Assembly: GCA_000961655.1 (NCBI GenBank)
Contig: LADR01000089.1
Span: forward strand, 19,119-83,118
Origin: Desulfatitalea sp. BRH_c12
GTDB lineage: Bacteria; Desulfobacterota; Desulfobacteria; Desulfobacterales; Desulfosarcinaceae
Length of the DNA: 64,000 nucleotides
Direction: 5' to 3'
Shown one piece after another: positions 43,726 through 52,281 of the stretch. Position 1 is the first letter of the stretch. Each line of letters starts with the position of its first letter. The position numbers were made by a program, and so were the translations under genes. The notes under the pieces are model-generated. The model saw only the letters and a program-made list of their open reading frames with translations, had not been told where the DNA came from and searched no databases.

Positions 43726-44747
43726 TGAAAGACCACAACATGGCCGGTAAACGACGGGTTCTGGTCACCGGTGGCGGCGGTTTTCTGGGCGGTGCCATCG
43801 TGCGCCTTCTGGTGGCCCGTGGGGAACGGGTGCGAAGCCTCTCGCGGGGCCATTATCCCGAGTTAGCCCGCTTGGGGGTCGAGCATATCAGCGGCGATAT
43901 CGCCGATCGGGAGACGGTCCGACGCGCCTGCCGCGATGTGGAAGCCGTCTTTCACACGGCGGCCAAACCTGGCGTGTGGGGCCCGTATGCCGCTTATTAC
44001 CAGGCCAATGTGCAAGGCACCCTGAATGTCATCGAGGCCTGCAAGTCCGCCGGCGTCGCACGCCTGGTCTACACCAGCTCACCCAGCGTCATCTTCGATG
44101 GCAGCGACATGCAAGGCGTGGACGAGTCAGCCCCTTACCCCGCGCACTTTGGAGCGCACTATCCTGCCACCAAAGCGTTGGCCGAACAAGCGGTTCTGTC
44201 AGCCGCCCGCAACGGTCTGGCGGCCATCGCCCTGCGCCCGCACCTGATCTGGGGTCCGGGCGACAATCACCTGGTGCCGCGCATCATAGCACGGGCTGCA
44301 CGACTGAGGCGTATCGGCAGCGGCCACAACAAAGTGGATACCATTTACATCGACAACGCGGCCTGGGCGCACGTCCTGGCCGAAGCGCGTCTCCGTCAGG
44401 ATGTGACATTATCGGGACGGGTCTATTTCATCAGCCAGGACGACCCGGTACCGCTGTGGGACATGGTCGACCATATTCTCACCGCCGCCGGCCTGCCGCC
44501 GGTCCGGAAAAAGATCTCTCCCGCTCTGGCCGCAGCGATCGGAGCTGCCTGCGAGACCATTTATGGGCTGTTCAGAATAGCCTCCGAGCCGCCCATGACC
44601 CGTTTCGTGGCCCGCGAAATGGCCACCGCGCACTGGTTCAACATCGACGCAGCCAAGCGCGATCTGGGGTACAGCCCCACGATTTCGACCTCGGAAGGAT
44701 TGCAACGGCTATCGGAATGGCTTAAAAAAGAGATCGTTGCGTGTTAA
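43722..44747 (+). CDS. oleD: OleD-like NAD(P)H-dependent 2-alkyl-3-ketoacid reductase
   Basis: 341 residues from ATG 43722 (ATGA overlap with oleC); ATG 43740 gives a slightly shorter form. Extended SDR with the cofactor loop TGGGGFLGG, YTSSPSVIF and the catalytic Tyr147-xxx-Lys151 (HYPATKALAEQ). It resembles 3-beta-hydroxysteroid dehydrogenase-like epimerases, the group to which OleD belongs. OleD reduces the keto acid made by OleA. It completes the ole set and ends the plus-strand cluster, convergent with the DHH-CBS gene 36 bases away, with no clear terminator between. Confidence 0.88.
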   Translation: MMKDHNMAGKRRVLVTGGGGFLGGAIVRLLVARGERVRSLSRGHYPELARLGVEHISGDIADRETVRRACRDVEAVFHTAAKPGVWGPYAAYYQANVQGTLNVIEACKSAGVARLVYTSSPSVIFDGSDMQGVDESAPYPAHFGAHYPATKALAEQAVLSAARNGLAAIALRPHLIWGPGDNHLVPRIIARAARLRRIGSGHNKVDTIYIDNAAWAHVLAEARLRQDVTLSGRVYFISQDDPVPLWDMVDHILTAAGLPPVRKKISPALAAAIGAACETIYGLFRIASEPPMTRFVAREMATAHWFNIDAAKRDLGYSPTISTSEGLQRLSEWLKKEIVAC

Positions 44748-44783
44748 GTTTAAAGTTTACGTGAAGTATTCCGCCCAACCCGC

Positions 44784-46118
44784 TCACTCCGGCAACAAAT
44801 CATAAAAGTAACACATCACATCCGAGCGGGTCACGATACCGATCAGGCGATCCTCTTCCACTACCGGTAATCGGCCGATGTCCTGACGGATCATGATGCG
44901 GGCGGCCTGCAAGGGGCTTTTGCCCGGGTCGATGGTCTCCACCGGATAGCGCATATACGCCTTGACCGGCGCCTTGAGCTGAGAGTCCTTGCGCAATTTC
45001 TGAAAATCACGCCGAGAGATCATGCCAACCAATTTTCCGTCTTCGGCCACCGGCAAACCAGTGCAGCCTTTGCTGCGCATCAGCTTGGCGGCATCGGTCA
45101 TGGGCATGTCAGGATTTACGGTATGCACCGGAAAGGACATCAGGTCGCTGATTTGGACCGAGGCTTGCTGGTTCCCACCGATCAGGCCGCAAATCATTTC
45201 CACGACAGCATCCGGATTGACCTGGCGCAGCATGGCCGAACCCGCTCCCGGATGCCCTCCGCCGCCCATGCCGCGCATGATGTCGCCGATGTGGAGCCCC
45301 TCGACGTCGCTGCGGCCGATCACCATGCAGCGTTCGTTGTCCGGAATATAAAAAACACCGAAGGCCGCGTCCACATTCATGATATCGCGATACATGCCTA
45401 CCACTAAAGCCAATCCGTCCACATGGCCTGCAACGGTCAGTTTGCTGATGCTGATGGTGTGGCCATTGATTTTTTCACGGCGGGCGTTTTTCAGCATCTC
45501 GAAAAGCACCCCTTTTTGTTTTTCCCCATACGCCGGCCGCAAAAATTTGCTGAGGATCTTCAGGTCCGCGCCTTGATCGAGCAAGTATCCGGCTGCGTAT
45601 GCATCTTCGGCGGTCGTATTCGAAAAGGTCAGCTGTCCGGTATCTTCATACAGACCAGCCAGGAACAGTGTGGCCTGAATGGGTGACAAGCGTTTGTTTT
45701 CCGCTTTGAGGCAGCGCAGCATTAAAGTAATGTTGGCACCCACGGTATCATAGCATTTCCAGGTGGCGTCGATTGTGGATTGGGGGTGGTGATCCCATAC
45801 CAGAATTTCCAGGTCAGACCGTTTACGAGAGGCGGTCATTCCCGACAGCCGATCCCAGTTCGACGTATCAACCACGATCAGCCGTTCGGCTTGTTGCGGG
45901 TCAGGGACGGGCTTTTCCATCCAGGGGAACACATCCTTGTGCAAGGAAAAAAAGGCCCTGACATTGGGGTTGATCTGTTTAGGAACCATGACCTCGGCTT
46001 GCGGGTAAAGCATCAACGCGGCCACCATCGAAGCCAGTGCGTCAAAATCGGTATTTTTGTGCGTTGTGACAATCGTCCCCAGATCCGCTTCCGTTCTGCT
46101 GCATGCGTAGTAATCCAT
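44784..46118 (-). CDS. DHH/DHHA1 phosphoesterase with two CBS domains
   Basis: 444 residues from ATG 46118, preceded by AAAGG; longer starts (46154, 46220) are open. DHH motifs: NTDFDALAS, VVDTSNWDRL, VWDHHPQ, GLYEDTGQLTF. DHHA1: GMGGGGHPGAGSAM. The C-terminal 120 residues are two CBS domains (LMSFPVHTVNPDMPMTDAAK and YMRYPVETIDPGKSPLQAAR) that usually bind adenine nucleotides. In several deltaproteobacteria this module is the N-terminal part of a tRNA nucleotidyltransferase fusion; here the reading frame stops after the CBS pair. Family enzymes hydrolyse nanoRNA, pAp or cyclic dinucleotides; the substrate here is unknown. Confidence 0.88.
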   Translation of the reverse strand: MDYYACSRTEADLGTIVTTHKNTDFDALASMVAALMLYPQAEVMVPKQINPNVRAFFSLHKDVFPWMEKPVPDPQQAERLIVVDTSNWDRLSGMTASRKRSDLEILVWDHHPQSTIDATWKCYDTVGANITLMLRCLKAENKRLSPIQATLFLAGLYEDTGQLTFSNTTAEDAYAAGYLLDQGADLKILSKFLRPAYGEKQKGVLFEMLKNARREKINGHTISISKLTVAGHVDGLALVVGMYRDIMNVDAAFGVFYIPDNERCMVIGRSDVEGLHIGDIMRGMGGGGHPGAGSAMLRQVNPDAVVEMICGLIGGNQQASVQISDLMSFPVHTVNPDMPMTDAAKLMRSKGCTGLPVAEDGKLVGMISRRDFQKLRKDSQLKAPVKAYMRYPVETIDPGKSPLQAARIMIRQDIGRLPVVEEDRLIGIVTRSDVMCYFYDLLPE

Positions 46119-46368
46119 TTCCGAACCTTTATCGCGTGTTTTGTATTGTGCCATCCGTCCAACGCCGTCCCGTTTCAAGGAGAGTGCGCCAGTCCAAGCG
46201 GTCAACGGCGCAGATAACACCTACACTTTGTGGCTTCGAGCTTTTTGTACGCGGTATACACCACCTTCAGCCCCGCGAGAACCCGATTGACAGGCTTCAT
46301 GTTTTCATCCATATAGACATTTTATTTTACCGGGTGTCAATCCGGTTTCCGTTCAGGACACTATCTAA

Positions 46369-46923
46369 ATGAAAAAGTTCATTATCTCTGTTCTCGGCAA
46401 GGATCGTCCCGGCATTATCGCCGCGGTGACGCGGGTATTTTTCGAACAAGAGTTCAACATCGAAGATGTCAGTCAGACCATCCTGCAGGCCGAATTTTCA
46501 GGAATCTTCATCGTCACCGGTCCCGACCACTGCGATCCCCAAGGCGTGTGCCGGGCCTTGCAGACCGCTACCGACGGGTTCGACATGCATTTCCATGTCA
46601 GGTTGATGGACCCCAATGGGAGCCGCTGGACAACCTGTGCCTGCGAGCACTTCATCATCACGACGCGCGGCCCCGACCGCAAAGGTCTGGTCGCGCAGAT
46701 CACCGCTATTCTGGCAGCCCATAACGTGAACGTCACGCAACTCCAGGCGGTCTTTCGGGGCGGTGACGAACCCGGACGCAATATCATGATTTATGAGGTG
46801 GACATCCCCGCCGATATCGACCAGAGTCAGTTAAACGAGGTTCTTAAAGCCAAAGGCCGAGAGCTGAACCTGGAAGTGAATATTCAGCACAAGAACATTT
46901 TTGAAGCCATCAACAGAATATAG
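46369..46923 (+). CDS. Tandem ACT-domain protein (GcvR-like)
   Basis: 184 residues with two ACT domains: MKKFIISVLGKDRPGIIAAV at the N-terminus and HFIITTRGPDRKGLVAQITA from about residue 93. Both have the Gly/Arg-Pro-Gly turn that binds amino acids in this fold. It resembles GcvR and the ACT proteins paired with UPF0210 in many bacteria. The next gene, 151 bases downstream on the same strand, is a UPF0210 protein, so they form the usual pair. It is probably a small-molecule sensor or protein regulator; the ligand is unknown. Confidence 0.88.
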   Translation: MKKFIISVLGKDRPGIIAAVTRVFFEQEFNIEDVSQTILQAEFSGIFIVTGPDHCDPQGVCRALQTATDGFDMHFHVRLMDPNGSRWTTCACEHFIITTRGPDRKGLVAQITAILAAHNVNVTQLQAVFRGGDEPGRNIMIYEVDIPADIDQSQLNEVLKAKGRELNLEVNIQHKNIFEAINRI

Positions 46924-47074
46924 ACACAGGCTTCCAGCATCTCGGTCTGATGGTCTTGTAAAAAAACCCCATTGCCCCAGAGGCAAGTGATAAAATCATG
47001 GCTTTCTTGATATCCTGCACACCTCGGGTTGGAAAAAAGACAGTCGATGACGCCACATAAGGAACCATTGAATT

Positions 47075-48448
47075 ATGCTCAGCAACAGTGAAATCGTGTC
47101 TGTGTTGGAAATGCTGCGCAACGAGCACTTGGATCTGCGAACCGTGACCCTCGGTCTCAGCCTGCTGGATTGCGCCAGCGACGACATCAAGCGCTTCAAT
47201 GATAAAATTTATGACCGCATCACTCGCAAGGCCGAAAAACTGGTGATGCTATGCGATCTGATCGGTGAGAAATACGGCATTCCGGTGGTGAACAAACGGG
47301 TTTCGGTCAGTCCGATCGCCGTGGCGGCTGCTCCTTTTTCCAGCGACCAGATGGTTTTGGTGGCCCAGACGCTCGACAGGGCTGCGCGCGCCGTCAATGT
47401 GGATTTTATCGGCGGCTTTTCAGCACTGGTCGAAAAGGGGATCGCCGTGGGAGATCAAGCGCTGATCGATGCCCTGCCCCAGGCACTGGCAGGCACCGAC
47501 CGGGTATGCGCATCGATCAATGTCGCCACGACCCGCGCCGGTATCAATATGGATGCAATTTTGCTGCTGGCGCGCCAGATCAAGGCGGCCGCCGCGTTGA
47601 GTGCCGACCGCGATGGGATTGCCTGTGCCAAGCTGTGTGTTTTCGCCAACATCCCCCAGGACATCCCTTTCATGGCCGGGGCGTATCTGGGTGTCGGCGT
47701 GGCCGATGCCGTCATCAATGTTGGGGTCAGCGGTCCGGGGGTCGTCAAAAAGGCCATCGACCGTGCGGTCGAGACCAATCCGGATCTGGACTTGCAACAG
47801 ATTTCGGAGTTGATCAAACGCACCGCTTACAAGGTGACGCGAGTGGGTGAACTGATCGGCCGGGAAGTGGCGGACCGTTTGGGGGTCCATTTTGGCGTCG
47901 TGGATCTGTCCCTGGCGCCCACGCCCAATGTAGGTGACAGTGTCGGTGAGATTTTCCAAAGCCTCGGGTTGCACAGCATCGGTGTGCCCGGCAGCACCGC
48001 GGCCCTGGCCCTGCTCAATGATGCGGTCAAAAAAGGGGGGGCCTTCGCCAGCACCAATGTCGGGGGGCTGAGCGGCGCGTTTATACCCGTCAGCGAAGAT
48101 CTGAACATCTCCGAAGCGGTCCGCAATGGCTATCTATCGATTGAAAAGCTGGAGGCCATGACCTGCGTCTGCTCGGTTGGCCTGGATATGGTGCCGATCC
48201 CAGGCGACACTTCGGATGAAACCTTGGCGGCCATTATGGCCGATGAAATGGCCATCGGCGTCATCAACAAAAAAACCACTGCAACGCGACTGATCCCGGT
48301 CCCTGGCAAAAAGGCCGGCGAACATGCTTATTTTGGCGGCTTGCTGGGCGAATCGATTATCCTGGCGGTAAACAATGCCCAAGGCGAAAATCGGTTTGTT
48401 CGACGCGGCGGATTGATCCCCTCGCCCATTCACAGCCTGACCAATTAG
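47075..48448 (+). CDS. UPF0210 (PFL family, DUF711) protein
   Basis: 457 residues, the usual length of UPF0210. Conserved stretches include EMLRNEHLDLRTVTLGLSL, YGIPVVNKRVSVSPIAV, FIGGFSALVEKG, INVGVSGPGVVKKAI and a Cys-containing MTCVCSVGLDMVPIPG. The family resembles anaerobic ribonucleotide reductase/pyruvate formate-lyase folds in structure predictions known for it, but no reaction is established. It is soluble and without a signal peptide. Its gene follows the tandem ACT gene, as in many Firmicutes and proteobacteria, which suggests that the ACT protein regulates it. Confidence 0.92.
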   Translation: MLSNSEIVSVLEMLRNEHLDLRTVTLGLSLLDCASDDIKRFNDKIYDRITRKAEKLVMLCDLIGEKYGIPVVNKRVSVSPIAVAAAPFSSDQMVLVAQTLDRAARAVNVDFIGGFSALVEKGIAVGDQALIDALPQALAGTDRVCASINVATTRAGINMDAILLLARQIKAAAALSADRDGIACAKLCVFANIPQDIPFMAGAYLGVGVADAVINVGVSGPGVVKKAIDRAVETNPDLDLQQISELIKRTAYKVTRVGELIGREVADRLGVHFGVVDLSLAPTPNVGDSVGEIFQSLGLHSIGVPGSTAALALLNDAVKKGGAFASTNVGGLSGAFIPVSEDLNISEAVRNGYLSIEKLEAMTCVCSVGLDMVPIPGDTSDETLAAIMADEMAIGVINKKTTATRLIPVPGKKAGEHAYFGGLLGESIILAVNNAQGENRFVRRGGLIPSPIHSLTN

Positions 48449-48453
48449 ATGCG

Positions 48454-48846
48454 CTACCGCACGGTAATAACCGGGCAAGGAGCATTCAGGATCAAGTATT
48501 GGGCGGTCGATCCGAAGATGAGTTTGCCCACTTTGGATCTTTTACGGATGCCGATGGCGATTTCGTCGATGCCCTGTTCCTTGGCATAGCTGACCAGATC
48601 TTCGTCAGGGGTCATGCCGCGGACCAGCAGATGGGTTTCACAGGCCACTCCGTCGCTTTCCATTTTGTCTTTGGCATTGTTCAGTTCTGCTTCGAGTTCT
48701 TTGATGGCGGTGTGCTCATCCTCCGTTCCTCTTTCCATGGAGGCCACCAGGTAAACTTTGGCCTCGAAGGCTTTGGCATGTTTGAGGGCCACTCGCAATG
48801 CCGACCGTGATGCACCCGAACCATCATAGCAAACCATGATTTTCAT
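48454..48846 (-). CDS. Universal stress protein (UspA family)
   Basis: 130 residues, a single Usp domain. The N-terminus MKIMVCYDGSGASRSALRVAL and the ATP-binding GIRKRSKVGKLIFGST (the G-2x-G-9x-G(S/T) type pattern, slightly altered) plus the final NAPCPVITVR are diagnostic. Such proteins bind ATP and are induced by growth arrest and stress. It is convergent with the UPF0210 gene (5 bases apart) and probably monocistronic. The partner or pathway is not evident from neighbours. Confidence 0.93.
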   Translation of the reverse strand: MKIMVCYDGSGASRSALRVALKHAKAFEAKVYLVASMERGTEDEHTAIKELEAELNNAKDKMESDGVACETHLLVRGMTPDEDLVSYAKEQGIDEIAIGIRKRSKVGKLIFGSTAQYLILNAPCPVITVR

Positions 48847-49140
48847 TGTTTATCTCTCCTTTAAAATGTCTATTGTGCAAATCTTGCGATTACAGATGAT
48901 TAAGCATTGTCATCCGTCAGTGTTGAAATCGGATTAATACCCAAACGACTTTCAGCACCAACTGACGTCGATAGCCATCTCAAGCCCTGCGGGTCGTGTC
49001 GCGGCGAAAACGGGACGGACTTTCACGAAGACATCAACGACACAAAGCCATTTCGTTCTATATCGAAAAAGATCCAAAAGGATCCGATTGCAGGGAACTG
49101 GATAGTAGTATCATATTCCGCGCCGCTTGCATAGCGGCGG

Positions 49141-50193
49141 TCATTTGTTCCATGAAAAAAGAGAAGCCCCTACGATCAGGAACAACAGGGTAAAACCGAT
49201 CAAAAAAGCCAGTTCTACGCTCACGTCGGCCAAGGTGGCACCGTCATTCATGATTTTGCGAACGGCGCTCAGCATATGGGTCAGCGGGAACGCCTTGGCG
49301 GTAAGCTTTACCCAGTGCGGCGCGCCTTCAATCGAAAACCATACTTCCGACAGGAACATCATCGGCCAGGTAATGAAATTCAACACACCGTTGCTGAACT
49401 CCTCGCTGGTACCCCGTGACGCGATGACCAGTCCCAGTGACGTCAAACTCAGACTGCCCAACAGGAAAATGAGCAGTAAATCGACATACGATCCTTCCAC
49501 GGTAAACCGGAAAATCAGATCACATCCCACCCACAGAATAATCAAAGTGAAGGCCAATACGAAAAGTCGCGACAACATCTGCGCGGTCAAGTATTCGAAG
49601 GCTGTCAGGGGCGTGGCTTTCAGGCGTTTGAGAACGCCGTTTTTTCGGTATCGCACGACCACGAAGCCGACCCCGTAAAGTGCCGAAAACATCATGTTCA
49701 TGCCGATGATGCCAGGAAACAGCCAATCAATGTAGCGTATCTGGCGGGCGGTGACCACTTCCTGGCGGGCCATCACGCGGTCGGCATCATCGACCAGGTT
49801 ACCGATCAGAATTTTTTCAACCGTGTATCCTTTAGGAGAGGAATTGCTGACCCAATAACGAAAAGGCGGGCTGCCTTTTTCGATCAGCAGATCGATGCGG
49901 TGATGACGGAGCTTATCAAGCCCCTGTTCGAGATTTTCAAAACCAAGATATTGGACTTGGCGGACCCCCTTGAGCGTCGGCGGAAGGCATTCATCCACAT
50001 CATAGGCCGCCTGCACTGAGTCGCATGGGAAAATACCTACCTTGAAGTCCTTGGGTTCGTCACCGCCGAAAATGACCGCGAAACCGGCGACCAGCAGGAA
50101 CGGAAACATAAAGTTCCAGCCAAAGGCGGCGCGATCGCGAAAAAATTCGTGGTTCCGGGCCCACAACATCGCCCATAGTCGTTTGAAACTCAT
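49141..50193 (-). CDS. ABC-2 type exporter permease
   Basis: 350 residues from ATG 50193, two bases after the ATPase stop and preceded by GAGGGATT; a TTG at 50199 is less likely. One N-terminal span (FMFPFLLVAGFAVIFG) is followed by an extracytoplasmic domain of about 120 residues and then five spans (FPGIIGMNMMFSALYGV to FLIGFTLLFLIVGASLF), with the central RLKATPLTAFEYLTAQML coupling loop. This layout matches NatB/YhhJ-type transporters for drugs, toxins or lipids. The substrate is unknown. It forms an operon with the ATPase gene just upstream. Confidence 0.92.
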   Translation of the reverse strand: MSFKRLWAMLWARNHEFFRDRAAFGWNFMFPFLLVAGFAVIFGGDEPKDFKVGIFPCDSVQAAYDVDECLPPTLKGVRQVQYLGFENLEQGLDKLRHHRIDLLIEKGSPPFRYWVSNSSPKGYTVEKILIGNLVDDADRVMARQEVVTARQIRYIDWLFPGIIGMNMMFSALYGVGFVVVRYRKNGVLKRLKATPLTAFEYLTAQMLSRLFVLAFTLIILWVGCDLIFRFTVEGSYVDLLLIFLLGSLSLTSLGLVIASRGTSEEFSNGVLNFITWPMMFLSEVWFSIEGAPHWVKLTAKAFPLTHMLSAVRKIMNDGATLADVSVELAFLIGFTLLFLIVGASLFSWNK

Positions 50194-50195
50194 GC

Positions 50196-51086
50196 TCAAT
50201 CCCTCAATTGCCGTCCGGTGAGATTTAAAAAGACCGTCTCCAAGGTGGGCGAATGAACCGTCATATGGGTAAGATCCACCCCGGCGGCCAGCAATCTTTG
50301 AACAACCCGATTCATGTCATGCACCTGAATGACGGCGCGTTCATCGAGCACCGTGATATCGGCGGCGGGCAGTTCCGATACATTGACCATGCATTCGGCA
50401 GGCAAGTCGATATGCATTCCTTCCGTGTACTGATCGATTAACTGCGCGGGCGATCCCTGGGCGATCATTTGACCATGGTCCATAATGGCAATGATGTCGC
50501 ACAGGTGCTCGGCCTCCTCCATGTAATGGGTCGTCAAAATGATGGTTTTGCCCTGCCGCTTGATGTTGGCCACAATATCCCACAGATTGCGGCGGGCCTG
50601 GGGATCCAGCCCGGTGCTAGGCTCATCCAGAAACAGAAGGTCAGGTTGGTTGACCAGGGCCAGGGCCAGCAATAAACGTTGACGCTGGCCACCCGAGATT
50701 TTATCGTTGAGTTGTTTGCGGATATCCTCCAAGTAGCACAGACGGATCAACTCTTCGATGTCGATGGAATGCGGGTAAAGGGATTGAAATGTGGCCAAGG
50801 TTTCATGAACCGTCATAAACGAAAGCAGTGCCGTCTGTTGGAACATGATGCCGATGCGTTCAAAAAAAGATGCTGCACGCGGACGGCCTTGATACAGCAC
50901 ATGGCCTGAAGTGGGTGCAATGATGCCTTCGATGATTTCGACCAGGGTGGTTTTGCCCGCGCCATTGGGTCCCAGCAGGCCGAAACACACCCCCTTTGGT
51001 ACGGCCAGATTCAGATGGTCCACAGCCGTTACCGTCCCGTAGCGTTTCGTGACATCGATGGCTTCCAAAATCGGCGTTTTGCTCAT
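50196..51086 (-). CDS. ABC transporter ATP-binding protein
   Basis: 296 residues. Walker A GPNGAGKTT, Q-loop MFQQTAL, signature ISGGQRQRLLLALAL, Walker B LLFLDEPSTGLDP and H-loop LTTHYMEEAEHLC are all intact. The C-terminal 80 residues form the accessory region of the CcmA/NatA group. Paired with the ABC-2 permease gene downstream, it powers export across the inner membrane. It is divergent from the AcuI-like gene, with a 180-base shared upstream region. Cargo cannot be inferred. Confidence 0.94.
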   Translation of the reverse strand: MSKTPILEAIDVTKRYGTVTAVDHLNLAVPKGVCFGLLGPNGAGKTTLVEIIEGIIAPTSGHVLYQGRPRAASFFERIGIMFQQTALLSFMTVHETLATFQSLYPHSIDIEELIRLCYLEDIRKQLNDKISGGQRQRLLLALALVNQPDLLFLDEPSTGLDPQARRNLWDIVANIKRQGKTIILTTHYMEEAEHLCDIIAIMDHGQMIAQGSPAQLIDQYTEGMHIDLPAECMVNVSELPAADITVLDERAVIQVHDMNRVVQRLLAAGVDLTHMTVHSPTLETVFLNLTGRQLRD

Positions 51087-51266
51087 AGATCAACCAGTGT
51101 ATACAAAGTTGTAGACCCCATCATCAGTCTAACCGTATGTCGACCGAAGGGAGAATCCTTTTTATTTAGATACCCATTAACCAAAAATTCTTGTTTGATA
51201 GTGATGACTAGAAAATCGCCCTTTACGCGTTCGTCAAGAATCATTCAGTAAAGAAAGGAGCATCCT

Positions 51267-52262
51267 ATGCCGTCATTTCGTGCCTTAGTGGTCGAAGAAA
51301 CCGCCGATAAGCGCTTCATTCGCCGCATCATCGACAGAACGGTCGATGATTTACCCAAAGGTGACGTTTTAATCAAGGTACATTATTCATCCTTGAACTA
51401 CAAAGACGCTCTGTCGGCCAGCGGCAACAAAGGGGTTACCCGTCGATATCCCCATACACCGGGTGTGGATGCAGCCGGTGAAGTGGCCGCAAGCGACAGC
51501 CGTCTGTTTGGGGCCGGTGATGCGGTACTGGTAACAGGCTTTGATTTGGGCATGAACACCGACGGCGGTTTAGGACAATACATCCGGGTGCCCGCCGCTT
51601 GGGTGGTGCCGCTGCCCGCAGGCTTGACACTCAAACAGAGCATGATATTCGGAACAGCCGGCTTTACTGCGGCATTGAGTTTGCTGCGGCTCGAAGAAGC
51701 GGGGGTGACGCCTGCCGGCGGCGCTGTGCTGGTCACGGGTGCCAGCGGCGGGGTTGGCAGTCTGGCGACGGCGATTCTAGCCCACAGCGGTTATACGGTG
51801 TCGGCCGCCAGCGGCAAGCCGGCCGCCCAAACGTTTTTGACCGATTTAGGTGCCGCCGAGATCCTCGACCGCCAGGCGGTGCAGGATACATCGGGCAAAC
51901 CGCTGCTGCCGGCGCGCTTTGCCGCCGCAATCGACACAGTCGGCGGCAATATCCTGGCGTTTGCCATCCGGTCCGCCCAGTACGGCGGCGTAATCACCTG
52001 TTGCGGCAATGCCGCCTCCCCTGACCTGCATTTGACCGTGTACCCTTTCATATTGCGCGGCGTGCGCCTGATCGGCATTGATTCGGCCGAATGTCCGATG
52101 AGCGTGCGATTGGCGGTGTGGGAGCGTTTGGCATCCGAGTGGAAAATCGACGCCCTGGAGCGTATCGCAACGGAGATCAGCCTCGATGAGGTCGAAGAAC
52201 ATCTGGAGACGATGCTGACCGGTGGCGCCACGGGCCGATATGTCGTGAACATGCAACGATAG
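51267..52262 (+). CDS. acuI: YhdH/AcuI-type acrylyl-CoA reductase (NADPH), MDR family
   Basis: 331 residues. A zinc-free medium-chain dehydrogenase/reductase: N-terminal GroES-like domain (SSLNYKDALSASGNKGVTR, HTPGVDAAGEV), then the cofactor domain with LVTGASGGVGSLA. The MDR037/YhdH group reduces acrylyl-CoA to propionyl-CoA with NADPH. AAGGAG precedes ATG 51267 by six bases. The PatB-like gene 19 bases downstream on the same strand is probably cotranscribed. Quinone oxidoreductase is the other common annotation for the same fold. A link to DMSP degradation is only possible, as no DMSP lyase is present. Confidence 0.87.
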   Translation: MPSFRALVVEETADKRFIRRIIDRTVDDLPKGDVLIKVHYSSLNYKDALSASGNKGVTRRYPHTPGVDAAGEVAASDSRLFGAGDAVLVTGFDLGMNTDGGLGQYIRVPAAWVVPLPAGLTLKQSMIFGTAGFTAALSLLRLEEAGVTPAGGAVLVTGASGGVGSLATAILAHSGYTVSAASGKPAAQTFLTDLGAAEILDRQAVQDTSGKPLLPARFAAAIDTVGGNILAFAIRSAQYGGVITCCGNAASPDLHLTVYPFILRGVRLIGIDSAECPMSVRLAVWERLASEWKIDALERIATEISLDEVEEHLETMLTGGATGRYVVNMQR

Positions 52263-52281
52263 GTATGCGAGCGAAAGCCTT

